64,000 nt of DNA from Psychroflexus tropicus DSM 15496 (GCF_000378765.1 NZ_KB905342.1:62001-126000); one strand, 5' to 3'; counted from the stretch's first letter, positions 7,722 through 17,074 are shown. Notes: generated from the letters alone by a model not told the origin. A program made the numbers and translations.

Positions 7722-8660
7722 GTGAAGATTTACAATAATGTTTCGGAATTTGACACTGCCACGCCTACGGTAGTTACTATTGGTACTTTTGACGGTATTC
7801 ACCTTGGGCATAGGAAGATCATCAAGCGATTAATCGATTCTGCAAAAAAAGACAAGCTGGAAACTGCTTTACTCACTTTTTATCCTCATCCCAGAATGGT
7901 TCTACAACAAAGCTCAGATTTAAAACTGATCAATACCATAGCTGAACGCAAGATGATTCTTAAAGAAACTGGGCTTGAACATCTAATTGTGCATCCTTTT
8001 ACGCTAGAATTCTCAAGATTAACCGCCAGAGAATACGTAGAAGATATTTTGGTAAAAGGTCTTAATGCCAAAAAAATTGTGATTGGTTACGATCATCATT
8101 TCGGCAGAAACAGAACCGCAGATATCAACGATTTAAAAGCCTATGGTGAAGAGTTTGGATTTGAAGTGGATGAGATTTCAAAACAGGATATTGAAGATGT
8201 GGCTGTGAGCTCAACCAAAATTAGAAGTGCTTTGGAAGAAGGTGTCCTGGAAAAGGCCAATGAATACCTGACTCAACCCTTTTTCTTGTCTGGTGAGGTC
8301 GTTAAAGGAAAAGGTTTAGGTAAAAACATGGGGTATCCTACTGCAAACCTCAAGGTTGAGGAATCTTATAAATTAATTCCCCGAGAAGGGGTTTATGTTG
8401 CCGCTTCTGTGATTGATGGAGAAAAACGTTTTGGAATGATGAACATTGGCACCAATCCTACTGTGGGAGGGCAAAAACAAAGCATAGAAACCTATTTCTT
8501 TGATCTGGACAAAAATCTTTATGGGATGCAGCTTCAGATTCAACTGTTGAAGCGAATCAGAAGTGAAGTTAAGTTTGATGGTCTAGAAGCATTGATCAAA
8601 GCCATGAAAGCTGATGAAATATTTGCCAGAAATTACATTAAGATTTTACAAAATGAATAA
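7722..8660 (+). CDS. ribF: Bifunctional riboflavin kinase / FAD synthetase
   Basis: A 312-residue cytoplasmic enzyme that phosphorylates riboflavin to FMN and adenylates FMN to FAD. The N-terminal nucleotidyltransferase domain (about 1-175) has TIGTFDGIHLGHRKI (residues 20-34) and STKIRSAL. The C-terminal riboflavin kinase domain (about 185-305) has GKGLGKNMGYPTANL and TYFFD. The start codon is GTG at 7722, the only sensible start for the first strand KIYNNV. It follows pth by 6 bases, and its last 8 bases overlap the start of the HTTM gene, so the three are translationally linked. Confidence 0.96.
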   Translation: MKIYNNVSEFDTATPTVVTIGTFDGIHLGHRKIIKRLIDSAKKDKLETALLTFYPHPRMVLQQSSDLKLINTIAERKMILKETGLEHLIVHPFTLEFSRLTAREYVEDILVKGLNAKKIVIGYDHHFGRNRTADINDLKAYGEEFGFEVDEISKQDIEDVAVSSTKIRSALEEGVLEKANEYLTQPFFLSGEVVKGKGLGKNMGYPTANLKVEESYKLIPREGVYVAASVIDGEKRFGMMNIGTNPTVGGQKQSIETYFFDLDKNLYGMQLQIQLLKRIRSEVKFDGLEALIKAMKADEIFARNYIKILQNE

Positions 8661-9972
8661 GCTTCTTTTTAAGCAAGTGGATAATTCTCCTCTGATTGTA
8701 TTTAGGGTCTTATTCGGTTTGCTTATTGCTTTAGAAGCCTGGGGTGCCATTGCAACAGGCTGGGTGAAACGTACCCTTATAGAACCTCAATTTACCTTCA
8801 ATTTTATTGGCTTCGAATTTTTACAGCCTCTACCTGGAAATGGGATGTATTTTTATTTTGCCATCATGGGGTTGTTTGGTGTTTTTGTAATGCTAGGTTT
8901 CAAATACAGATTGAGTATTATTGCTTACACTTTGCTTTGGACTAGCGTCTATCTTATGCAAAAGACATCCTACAATAATCATTATTACCTGCTTGTCCTT
9001 CTGCTCTTATTTATGAGTATAGTCCCTGCTCATCGAAATTTTTCACTAGATACTAAGCTTAATCCAAAGCTAAAATCGATTAAAATGCCAAATTGGGTAG
9101 TGGTATTTATTATTGTTCAGCTTTGGATCGTCTATAATTACGCAAGTCTGGCAAAGCTTTATCCTGATTGGTTAGACGGTACCTTTCCAAGAATATTGAT
9201 GAGTAGCCGACAGCATTTTTGGTTAGTCGGCGATCTTTTGCAAGATTACTGGGTCCATATGAGTATTAGCTACGTAGGGATTTTGTTTGACCTGCTCGTC
9301 ATACCATTTCTACTTTGGAAACGAACCAGAAAGGCGATGTTTATCTTCAGTATTTTTTTCCATCTGTTCAACAGCTTTATTCTCCACATTGGTATTTTTC
9401 CCTACATGTCTTTAGCCTTTACCGTTTTTTTCTTTCCTAAAGAGTACATCAACAGAAAGTTTTTGAAGTTTAAACCTTTTTACAAGGGCAACGAAATTAA
9501 TGCTCCTAAGCAGACTAAACTTTTTAAAATAGGCCTTGGTTTATGGTTCATAATACAATTGTTATTACCAGTAAGGCATCACTTCATCGAACGGAATGTA
9601 TTTTGGACTGAAGAAGGACATAGACTAAGTTGGAGAATGATGCTAAGATCCAAGGGAGGCTCTGTGAGTTTTAAAGTCAAAAACCTCATCACTGGTAAAA
9701 CTGATTACGTTAAACTAAACGAATACCTTACCGAAAAACAAAAAAGAACCCTTTTGAAACCTGACGGTATCTACCAATTTACACAGCATCTGAAAAAAGA
9801 ATATAAAGAGAAGGAGATCCCTGTTGAAATTTATGCTCGTGTGAGAGTAAGTTTAAATGGCAGAAAGCCAAGCTATCTTGTTGACCCTCAACTCGATCTT
9901 ACCACCATTGAATGGGATTATTTCTTTCATAATGATTGGATTGAACCTACGCCCGATAGTATTGATTTTTGA
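8653..9972 (+). CDS. HTTM / vitamin K-dependent gamma-carboxylase-like membrane protein
   Basis: A 439-residue protein with about seven to eight membrane segments in its first 290 residues, matching the HTTM/VKG_Carbox family. Signs are FRVLFGLLIALEAW at the N-terminus, KTSYNNHYYLLVLL, YASLAKLYPDWLDG around 163-176 and FHLFNSFILHIGIFPYM. The C-terminal part holds a carboxylase-like TEEGHRLSWRMML. From memory, Lys168 aligns with the catalytic base of human gamma-glutamyl carboxylase; the substrate of bacterial homologues is unknown. I chose ATG 8653, which overlaps the end of ribF by 8 bases, over an ATG 39 bases further upstream that lies inside ribF. No partner peptide with a Glu-rich Gla-like region is evident nearby. 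Confidence 0.82.
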   Translation: MNKLLFKQVDNSPLIVFRVLFGLLIALEAWGAIATGWVKRTLIEPQFTFNFIGFEFLQPLPGNGMYFYFAIMGLFGVFVMLGFKYRLSIIAYTLLWTSVYLMQKTSYNNHYYLLVLLLLFMSIVPAHRNFSLDTKLNPKLKSIKMPNWVVVFIIVQLWIVYNYASLAKLYPDWLDGTFPRILMSSRQHFWLVGDLLQDYWVHMSISYVGILFDLLVIPFLLWKRTRKAMFIFSIFFHLFNSFILHIGIFPYMSLAFTVFFFPKEYINRKFLKFKPFYKGNEINAPKQTKLFKIGLGLWFIIQLLLPVRHHFIERNVFWTEEGHRLSWRMMLRSKGGSVSFKVKNLITGKTDYVKLNEYLTEKQKRTLLKPDGIYQFTQHLKKEYKEKEIPVEIYARVRVSLNGRKPSYLVDPQLDLTTIEWDYFFHNDWIEPTPDSIDF

Positions 9973-10092
9973 TTTGTGAAACTGCCTGTAATACCTTTAA
10001 AGGAAGGTTTGAAAGGTAAGAATGGCTCTAGCACTTTCTAAGCAAATGCTGGTCTTAACTATAGTCTAATGCATTTGTTGTAGGCTTTGCTC

Positions 10093-10902
10093 TCAGACCA
10101 TTTTCTTGAGACTCAAACCCAACTCTTTTTCCGTCCATCCCATGTGGATACACTTACCTACTGTAGATTCTGAATTATCAAATTCTGGTGAAGATAAATT
10201 CATTTCTTTAGCTCTTAGGGAATAATACTCTTCTTTTGAAAGTTGAACATCTTCAACTCCATGAAATACCATTCCAAATTTCTGCTGAGAGATAATTTCA
10301 GAAATCATTAGAATGCAATTATTCAAATGAATCAGATTGACGGGAGCTTCATTGTTTTTAAGGTTTGTCTTCCCTGCGAGGTATTTTACAGGATACCTGT
10401 CTTTGCCTATTAAGCCACCAAATCTTATGATAGTAGTTGTAAAACTTTTTTCTTTTGAAATTAAATCCTCTGACTGAATAAGCTGACTTTGTTCTTGCTC
10501 CTGAGAAGTAAACCTGTAATGCTCTGTATAAGTGGGTATCGATTCATGATCCTTAAAAACTCCTGTTGAGCTAACATATATCACCCTTAAAACTGAAGTA
10601 TTCTTAATAGCCTCTATCAAAAATTCAAGTTTAGCCACGTAATCACTCTCTGGATCCTTTCTTAAACCTGGAGGGATATTAATTATCAACAATTCAGATC
10701 CATTCAAAAACTCTTGGATATCCCCAATTATTTGATTTTCTTCAAGCTCAATCTTATACGCAATAATCCCAGCAGCATTAAGCTTTTTTAATTTGGATGT
10801 CGAAGTCGTAGAACCTTTTACAGTCCAGCCCTCATTTATCAAATTCGTTGCTAAAGGAAACCCTAACCATCCGCAGCCTAAGATAGAAACTTGCTTTCCC
10901 AT
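10093..10902 (-). CDS. NAD(P)-binding dehydrogenase/epimerase-like protein
   Basis: A 269-residue Rossmann-fold protein of the extended SDR/YeeZ type. The N-terminal nucleotide motif is LGCGWLGFPLA (residues 8-18) with VKGSTTS for the second strand. IYVSSTGVFKDHE is the Ser/Thr-containing active-site strand, and TEHYRFTSQEQ takes the place of the usual YxxxK. Such proteins are annotated as NAD-dependent epimerases but the substrate is unknown. It is the last gene of a three-gene operon; its ATG overlaps the stop codon of the M28 peptidase by one base. Confidence 0.78.
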   Translation of the reverse strand: MGKQVSILGCGWLGFPLATNLINEGWTVKGSTTSTSKLKKLNAAGIIAYKIELEENQIIGDIQEFLNGSELLIINIPPGLRKDPESDYVAKLEFLIEAIKNTSVLRVIYVSSTGVFKDHESIPTYTEHYRFTSQEQEQSQLIQSEDLISKEKSFTTTIIRFGGLIGKDRYPVKYLAGKTNLKNNEAPVNLIHLNNCILMISEIISQQKFGMVFHGVEDVQLSKEEYYSLRAKEMNLSSPEFDNSESTVGKCIHMGWTEKELGLSLKKMV

Positions 10903-13223
10903 TATAAGCTTAGTTTTTGCTTTACGATGATAGCATCATTGACTACAAAAGGTTTGGGGATCATCTCCTTAGGTCTCTGTTTTACTGAAAATTTAGGATG
11001 AGATAAAAGGTCAAAACTGATCTCATTAATAATAAATTCAACCGATTGATTTTTGTCAACCTCAAATTCAAAGAACAGAGGTTCCTGGTTAACGACATAA
11101 TAATCTATCAAATTATTTTTATATCGGTTTGTATGAACATGGTAAGCATTTTCGGCATCAGATAAGGCGTCGGCCTGTTTAGTATTTACAGTAAATGATT
11201 TGAAATTAATCCTGGAGGTTTCTGAGACGACGATACGATTTAAATTTCTTCTGTAATTTAGTTTTACCCGAAACTTCTTCAATCCCTGAGCTGAAGCATT
11301 TAGTGTATCTACACTAATTCGTGAAGCAGGTATTTCTGTTACTGGAGCCTCTGAGGATTTGGAATAGGCAGTACTATATTTACTTTGGTAATCTGAAGCA
11401 TCGCTTAAATCATCATAGGTCGCAAAATAAGGAGAGCTCCAAGGGTCCAACGTCTGGTCGTATGTGTTCCATCGAGCTGTATTGGAGGCTGCATCTAAAG
11501 TATACACTAAACTATTAGGCCGAGGGCTTTCTGAATCAAATTCAGCATTGAAATGGGCTTTGATAAAAAATGCAATAGCAATTACAAGAGCCAATGCAGA
11601 TACCCCTTTTTTAACTGAGAAGTAACCAAATACTGGAAGTAGGTTTCCAAAAAGTAAAACTGTAAAAATAGCGCTTACATAACTCATTTTTAGCCCAAGC
11701 CCAACGGGAAAAAATTTAATAAAAGGGGCAATCATACTTAAGGAAGGTAGGATCAAAATCAGCAAAAAGAGATAAGATGGAATTTGAAATCTTATCATAA
11801 AGAAAAAGGCTAATAAAACAAAAACCAATGGCACAAGAAAGAACGCAGCTCCTGTGAGATAAATATTGAGTATAAACAAGATGATGAACCATGTTATTAA
11901 TGGTGCGATCATCGCATTTTTAGGATTGAGCTTTTCCTCGAAAAATTGATAAATACCAAATGAAAAAAACAGAGTGAGAGCGACAAAAACAACAATGTAG
12001 TCATGACCATTATAGGTAAATCCTTGTAAAATAGAAGTATATTCAGGATATAATCTTAAAATAAGCTGCCATCCAAAATAAGTAAATAGCCCAGATATAA
12101 TCAAGCTTAAGAACCAGGGCACAAAACCAAGAAAAACCTCTTTTCTTGAAAGCGAATCGATTTTGAAACCATAAGTTGTAATGCCTAAAAAAACTAGAAA
12201 AGCCAAACCATAAAGTATCCAAATCCAAGAAAAAGGGTAGTAAAACAAGCCTAAACCTGTAACTGTAAAGTATACTTGGTCCTGTTTGGATGTCAAGTCT
12301 GTTAAGTCGGCATTAGAAAACTTCGCTAATGCAGAAGTCAAGTAATCCCCTTGATGGGCCAAAGATCGTTTGTCCAGTCGCTCTGGAATATCCTTAGCGG
12401 TATGATAATCGAAGTGATCATCTATAAAAGCAAAGAAAAAGCTTGGTACATCTGCAATTTCTCTGAAGACCGTAGAATCTGTATCGTTAGGCAAAAGTTT
12501 ATAAACGCTGTACATTAATGAATTGGCAAGAGGATGCTCACCTTGCGCGTTGCCAAAGAGCTCGATGAGACTGGAATTGCCATAATTGGTTTCAACAATC
12601 ATATTGCTGGGTCCTCCACTCCCTCTTGATTCAAAATTAAGTACCAACCCAACCTCATCTATCCAGGGGTGTTCCCTCGCAAAAAGTTCTGCACCAGTAA
12701 GCCCTACTTCTTCACCATCTGAAAACAGAATAATAATGTCATTTTGAAATGAAGAACCAGCGGCTTTAAACGCTCTTACAGCTTCCAGAATCGTAGCCAC
12801 TCCAGATGCTGCATCTGCTGCTCCAAAGCTGGAATGAACCGCTGAATCATAATGGGCCAGCAGCAATAAGACCTTAGAATTTGGGGCTGGGTCTGAAGCT
12901 GGTATTCTGGTAATGATGTTTTCTGGTATAGTGAGAGCTCCGTCCTGATTGAAAACAAATCCTTGTTGGGTTTGCACTTCCAGATCCAAAGCTTCCAAGG
13001 CCTCAACAATATAATTTCGTTTTCTGTTATGAGCTTCAGAACCTATATAATGTGGCTCGTCGGCTATATTCTTAACATGGTCAAATGCTCTTAAAGTAGA
13101 AAACTCTGTAGATTGAGTGGATTTATCTGTAATTTCTGAGGGGTATAAATCGTAAAATATATACCATACGGCAACTGCTATAACTAGTGAGCTAACAATG
13201 GCTTTATAAGCGCTTTTTCTCAT
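10902..13223 (-). CDS. M28-family zinc metallopeptidase with membrane domain
   Basis: A 773-residue membrane-anchored aminopeptidase-type protein. An N-terminal helix (about 8-25) is followed by an M28 domain (about 45-300) with the metal ligands in LLAHYDS (His124), GAADAASG (Asp137), SDGEEVGL (Glu171/172), NFESRGSGG and DHFDYHT. About eight membrane helices follow (roughly 325-560), then an extracytoplasmic C-terminal domain. The layout resembles ER metallopeptidase 1-type M28 proteins. By topology the peptidase domain should face the periplasm. It sits between a Zn-ribbon gene (4-base overlap) and the dehydrogenase-like gene (1-base overlap). Confidence 0.88.
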   Translation of the reverse strand: MRKSAYKAIVSSLVIAVAVWYIFYDLYPSEITDKSTQSTEFSTLRAFDHVKNIADEPHYIGSEAHNRKRNYIVEALEALDLEVQTQQGFVFNQDGALTIPENIITRIPASDPAPNSKVLLLLAHYDSAVHSSFGAADAASGVATILEAVRAFKAAGSSFQNDIIILFSDGEEVGLTGAELFAREHPWIDEVGLVLNFESRGSGGPSNMIVETNYGNSSLIELFGNAQGEHPLANSLMYSVYKLLPNDTDSTVFREIADVPSFFFAFIDDHFDYHTAKDIPERLDKRSLAHQGDYLTSALAKFSNADLTDLTSKQDQVYFTVTGLGLFYYPFSWIWILYGLAFLVFLGITTYGFKIDSLSRKEVFLGFVPWFLSLIISGLFTYFGWQLILRLYPEYTSILQGFTYNGHDYIVVFVALTLFFSFGIYQFFEEKLNPKNAMIAPLITWFIILFILNIYLTGAAFFLVPLVFVLLAFFFMIRFQIPSYLFLLILILPSLSMIAPFIKFFPVGLGLKMSYVSAIFTVLLFGNLLPVFGYFSVKKGVSALALVIAIAFFIKAHFNAEFDSESPRPNSLVYTLDAASNTARWNTYDQTLDPWSSPYFATYDDLSDASDYQSKYSTAYSKSSEAPVTEIPASRISVDTLNASAQGLKKFRVKLNYRRNLNRIVVSETSRINFKSFTVNTKQADALSDAENAYHVHTNRYKNNLIDYYVVNQEPLFFEFEVDKNQSVEFIINEISFDLLSHPKFSVKQRPKEMIPKPFVVNDAIIVKQKLSL

Positions 13224-13573
13224 TTATCTCGTTTTACTAAGGCATAAAAATCATCTTCGAGTGGTAAGTAGCCTTGATCGTAGACGAAGTAATATACACG
13301 ACCATTTTTGGTGGTGTAAAGGTTGGTTATATATTTAAAATCAAAGCCTTTTTCAATTAATTTTTCTCTGGTCGTTTTTGTTTTTTGATCGGTATTGATG
13401 CTTTTTAAAATTCTATAGTTTTTTTTCAATTTGTTGTTGATGTTCCTAACGATTTTATTGGACTGACTATTCAACCTATTGTTGTAGGTGCTCCTGCAAT
13501 AGTCTGAACAAAACTTCTTATCAATTCGTCCGGATACCGGTTCTCCGCAAGAAAGGCATTTTGTTTTTTCCAT
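13220..13573 (-). CDS. Small zinc-ribbon protein
   Basis: A 117-residue basic protein. Residues 5-26 hold a four-Cys zinc ribbon (CLSCGEPV ... KKFCSDYCR) like DUF2116-type ribbons. It is followed by Asn/Lys-rich helices and a short C-terminal domain ending in DDFYALVKRDK. The function is unknown; the ribbon and basic helices suggest nucleic acid or ribosome contact. It is the first gene of the operon with the M28 peptidase, and its TGA overlaps that ATG by four bases. The coupling of a soluble ribbon protein to an exported peptidase is conserved in other flavobacteria as far as I recall, but unexplained. Confidence 0.75.
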   Translation of the reverse strand: MEKTKCLSCGEPVSGRIDKKFCSDYCRSTYNNRLNSQSNKIVRNINNKLKKNYRILKSINTDQKTKTTREKLIEKGFDFKYITNLYTTKNGRVYYFVYDQGYLPLEDDFYALVKRDK

Positions 13574-13601
13574 AATTGGTTATTTACGGTCTAGTAAATA
13601 T

Positions 13602-13638
13602 AAAAAAATCCCTTAACAAAAGTTGAAGGGATTTTTTT
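13602..13638 (-). terminator. Terminator of the PorP/OmpA operon
   Basis: AAAAAAATCCCTT and AAGGGATTTTTTT pair perfectly over 13 bp; on the minus strand the stem ends in a T-run. It lies 16 bases downstream of the OmpA-family stop codon and just upstream of the Zn-ribbon gene. Confidence 0.85.
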
Positions 13639-13653
13639 AGTCAATTTAGAATT

Positions 13654-15549
13654 CTAGTCTACCACCTTAAATTCAGATCTCCTGTTCTCCTCGTGTTTTT
13701 CATCTGTACATCCAAATTCACAATCGTTTATAGGTTCAGTTTTACCTCTGCCTTCTGCTGATAATCTGGAAGACTCTACTCCATTTTCAACAAGATAATT
13801 CAATGTACTTTCTGCTCTATCTTCAGATAATTTCATATTGTAAGCTTTAGAACCCCTTTCATCGGTGTGACTCACAATAGCTATGTTCAACTCTGGATTT
13901 TCATTTAGAATACTTATTAATTTGTCGAGTTCTAGTGCGGCTTCTGGTGTTATTGATGACTTATCATAATCGAAGAAAATGCGTTCCTGCAGAATTAGCA
14001 TTTCGGCTTCTGCCGCTGTCATTTCTGGCTCCAAAGCTACTTTCATATACATTTGAGTGTCAGGAATTACCAATGAACTAGAATAGCTCTCATAATCGGT
14101 CATGTTTACCTGTAAATCAAAGGCCTGCCCAGTGGGTAAGAATTGACTACTCAATCCATTTGAGTCAGTTCTAGTTCGAGAAGCCTCCTTTTGATCATTT
14201 CCATAAAATAAAACCTGAGCATTTCCCAGTGGTCTATCGGTTTTAGCGTCGACTACTTCCACCACAATCGAAGTTTGTTCCAATGGATAGATTAGACTCG
14301 CTCTATAAATGTTATCTGTTCGTTCTCCCTTCTTTTTAGTTCTGTTGGAAGATACATATCCCTTTTCTACGTTCCCATTGTAGGTGAACGCAAAATCGTC
14401 TGCATTACTATTTAGCGGAGTTCCTAAGTTTTGTGGTGGTAAGAAATCTCCATCACTTCTTTTAGAATAATAAACATCTAAACCACCGAAACCAAGGTGG
14501 CCATCACTGGAAAAATAGAGAGTTCCTTCATCATCTATAAAAGGAAAATTTTCTCTTTCTTCTGTATTAACGATGCCTCCTAGATTTTTTGGATTGCCTA
14601 AAGTCCCATCATCGTTAAGGTCTACTACATATAAATCTGAAGAGCCATAGCCTCCGGGTCTGTCACTAGAGAAGTATAACTGGCTTTCATCAGGACTTAA
14701 GGCTGGGTTAGCATTAGAAAACGACACGTCGTTTATAGAGAGGTCCTGCACATCTTGAAACATCCCATTTACCAAGGTCGCTTTGTAAATTTTTAAATGA
14801 TTAACCCCTTCATCATCTTTTCGATAGTTGCCATTGAGAAAATCGTTCCTTGTAAAGTAAATGGTAGACTTATCCTTGGTAATTGCTATAGTACCTTCAT
14901 GAAACTGAGTATTGATATCTCCTGTGATTTCTTTTTCATCTTTGAATGTTCCACCAACATTCTCTGCTACAAAAATATCAAGTGACGGCTCGTTGTCCCA
15001 GCCATAAGTTTTTCCAGACTCGTTTCTAGCGGAAACAAAGTATAGCCTCCCATCATTTTCATAAGCTCCAAAATCTGAATAATCTGAATTTAAGCTCATT
15101 TTATTCAATTGAAATCTTGGAGGGACTGCTTGTAAGTCTTCTAGGTAATCTGGATTTTCCATGAAAGCTTTAGCTCTTGGATTTTGTGGGGCCTTTTCTA
15201 CAAAATCGAGCATTGCCTGTTTATAATCATCAATATCTTCGTTAATTAAAAGTGTTTGAGCATAATTATAATAATCTAAAGCTTCTGGATTTCTGTTGCT
15301 TCTGAGATAGCGTCTGTAGAATTGCTCTGCTTTTTCGAAATTTGATGTTTTGTAATTTGCTAGAGCAAGTTGTTTATAGACGTAGCTATTCCCTTTCCCT
15401 TTTTGAATTAATTTTTCGTAGGCTTCAATAGCATCTACATAGTCAAAACGATTAAAAAGCTGATCTGCCTTCTTGGTATCGCTATTCTGAGACAAGGCGC
15501 TCATCGATAACACCAAAGAAAGGATAGTAAGAATATATATTTTTTTCAT
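13654..15549 (-). CDS. OmpA-family protein with TPR and PD40 repeats (T9SS/gliding-associated)
   Basis: A 631-residue exported protein. It has a signal peptide (1-20), TPR-like helices (about 25-130), a run of WD40-like PD40 strands (about 155-420, with repeats such as NPALSPDESQLYFSSDRPGG and FPFIDDEGTLYFSSDG), a carboxypeptidase-regulatory-like strand domain (about 425-500) and a C-terminal OmpA domain (about 515-631) with YDKSSITPEA, SHTDERGS and NRRSEF for peptidoglycan binding. This architecture is typical of genes that follow porP/sprF in Bacteroidota and is believed to link outer-membrane T9SS-related complexes to the cell wall. It is 17 bases downstream of the PorP/SprF gene in one operon. 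Confidence 0.93.
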   Translation of the reverse strand: MKKIYILTILSLVLSMSALSQNSDTKKADQLFNRFDYVDAIEAYEKLIQKGKGNSYVYKQLALANYKTSNFEKAEQFYRRYLRSNRNPEALDYYNYAQTLLINEDIDDYKQAMLDFVEKAPQNPRAKAFMENPDYLEDLQAVPPRFQLNKMSLNSDYSDFGAYENDGRLYFVSARNESGKTYGWDNEPSLDIFVAENVGGTFKDEKEITGDINTQFHEGTIAITKDKSTIYFTRNDFLNGNYRKDDEGVNHLKIYKATLVNGMFQDVQDLSINDVSFSNANPALSPDESQLYFSSDRPGGYGSSDLYVVDLNDDGTLGNPKNLGGIVNTEERENFPFIDDEGTLYFSSDGHLGFGGLDVYYSKRSDGDFLPPQNLGTPLNSNADDFAFTYNGNVEKGYVSSNRTKKKGERTDNIYRASLIYPLEQTSIVVEVVDAKTDRPLGNAQVLFYGNDQKEASRTRTDSNGLSSQFLPTGQAFDLQVNMTDYESYSSSLVIPDTQMYMKVALEPEMTAAEAEMLILQERIFFDYDKSSITPEAALELDKLISILNENPELNIAIVSHTDERGSKAYNMKLSEDRAESTLNYLVENGVESSRLSAEGRGKTEPINDCEFGCTDEKHEENRRSEFKVVD

Positions 15550-15566
15550 TTTAAGATGATTTCAAA

Positions 15567-16475
15567 TTAGAAATAACGAGGTGATACATAAGTCTTTTTC
15601 TTAAAGAATATATCCAGAATAATGAATGCTTCATAAGAAGGCTCATTAAGGTTGGATTGTGTTGCGTCGTAGGCAAAACCAACCTGCATCCAATCAGTCG
15701 CTCTCACACTTGCTAAACCACTTATGGCATCTTCATATCTATAAGAAGCACCAACCTCGTACCTATCGTAAAATAAGACGTTTGCATTCAAATCAAATGA
15801 AATCGCTGAACCAAATTCTGATTTTACAAACGTTGAAGGTTTCAATTTGATATTGTCGTTCACATTGAATACGTAGCCTGCTGTAAAAAAGAAATGTCTT
15901 TCCTGAGAGCCAAATTCTGTATTATTAACCTCTAGGTGGGTAGATTTTAAAAAATTGGGGACCGATAAGCCCACGTAAAATTTATCAGTATAATACAACA
16001 AACCAGCGCCAACACTAGCGTAGGTTTCGTCCACATCATCTTGAAAAGCAGGATCCATATCGTCTTGAAAAAAACGATCTGAAAATCCTATACTTTGAAA
16101 TGTAGCCCCAGCCTTAATCCCAAAAGCAAGTTTACTTTCTTTACCAACCTCAATAGTGTAGGACAAATCCGCAAACACGTTTGTTTGATCTACGGGTCCA
16201 ATTTGATCATTGATACCTGAAAGACCAACTCCAAAATTCTCATCCAACGGAGTATGGGCATTAAAAGTTAGGGTTTGTGGTGAACCATTAAGGCCAGACC
16301 ATTGATTACGGTATAAGGCCCCTACAGATAAATTTTCTTTAGAACCTGCATAAGCTGGATTGACCACATTCATATTATACATATACTGGGTGTATTGAGG
16401 GTCTTGCTGTGCCGATAAATCAAAACTCGCAAGCATCAATAGAGCAGCAAATAAAAATAAGTATCTCGTTTTCAT
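15567..16475 (-). CDS. PorP/SprF family type IX secretion-associated outer-membrane protein
   Basis: A 302-residue outer-membrane barrel protein. The signal peptide (1-22) ends at SAQQDPQ. The hallmark QDPQYTQYMYNMNVVNPAYAG starts right after it, and LYRNQWSGLNGSPQT follows near residues 51-65. PorP/SprF proteins capture secreted type B T9SS substrates at the cell surface; SprF serves SprB in gliding. Many paralogues exist per genome, each paired with its own substrate gene. Here the upstream neighbour is a short CHU_C-type lipoprotein rather than a large adhesin, and the downstream one is the OmpA-PD40 protein. Confidence 0.95.
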   Translation of the reverse strand: MKTRYLFLFAALLMLASFDLSAQQDPQYTQYMYNMNVVNPAYAGSKENLSVGALYRNQWSGLNGSPQTLTFNAHTPLDENFGVGLSGINDQIGPVDQTNVFADLSYTIEVGKESKLAFGIKAGATFQSIGFSDRFFQDDMDPAFQDDVDETYASVGAGLLYYTDKFYVGLSVPNFLKSTHLEVNNTEFGSQERHFFFTAGYVFNVNDNIKLKPSTFVKSEFGSAISFDLNANVLFYDRYEVGASYRYEDAISGLASVRATDWMQVGFAYDATQSNLNEPSYEAFIILDIFFKKKTYVSPRYF

Positions 16476-16503
16476 AGAAAAATTTCTTTGTTCACTATTT
16501 CAA

Positions 16504-16887
16504 TTATTGTTCGACGTTTATGTAAAGCGAGCCTTCTGTTGACGTACCGTACTCGGGATCTTCGGCTTCAAAAGTAATAGCATAGAAATAGGTGCCCGTT
16601 ACCAAATCTTCTCCATCATCAGTCTGGCCAATGAATTCATCTCTATAGTCATTTTGCTCATAAATTTTAATACCGTTCCTATCAAAAATTTCCAGTATGG
16701 ATATTCCGGAGCGATCGGCAAGACAAGACAAATCAAAATTATCATTTAGTCCATCCTGATTTGGAGAAATACCTTGGGTGATTCTGCAATCATTTTGCAA
16801 AATCTCATCCCTATTTAAGTCATCTGAACTGCAGGATAGGCAAAGTAACAGACAACTAAAGGCCATAAAGTATGGTTTGAGTTTCAT
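16504..16887 (-). CDS. Small lipoprotein consisting of a CHU_C / T9SS type B C-terminal-like domain
   Basis: A 127-residue protein with a lipoprotein signal peptide (LLLCLSC, Cys19). Nearly all of the mature part looks like the gliding motility-associated C-terminal domain (CHU_C): GISPNQDGLNDNF, then ILEIFDRNGIKIYE, and GTYFYAITFE near the end. That domain normally sits at the end of very large secreted adhesins as their type B sorting signal. Here it stands alone behind a lipid anchor. It is 28 bases upstream of the PorP/SprF gene and is probably its dedicated partner. It could be a remnant of a longer substrate or a free-standing cap for the barrel. Confidence 0.8.
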   Translation of the reverse strand: MKLKPYFMAFSCLLLCLSCSSDDLNRDEILQNDCRITQGISPNQDGLNDNFDLSCLADRSGISILEIFDRNGIKIYEQNDYRDEFIGQTDDGEDLVTGTYFYAITFEAEDPEYGTSTEGSLYINVEQ

Positions 16888-17074
16888 AAAAACTTAATTT
16901 AATAGAATAAACGACTTAAAGAATTATTTAGTATTAACTATTCAAACATAGGTATAAAAGTTAAAATAAAAAACCTTGCTTTACTAATGCTTTTCTTATG
17001 GAGGTCTTCGTTAATACTCTGTGAGATGTAGTATTTGAAATCTTAAAGTAAGAATAGAACTGAAGTATTTTTCA

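Noticed and set aside
9987-10015. Weak hairpin TACCTTT/AAAGGTA between the HTTM gene and the dehydrogenase gene
   Set aside because: It has a long loop and no T-run on either strand, so I do not call it a terminator.
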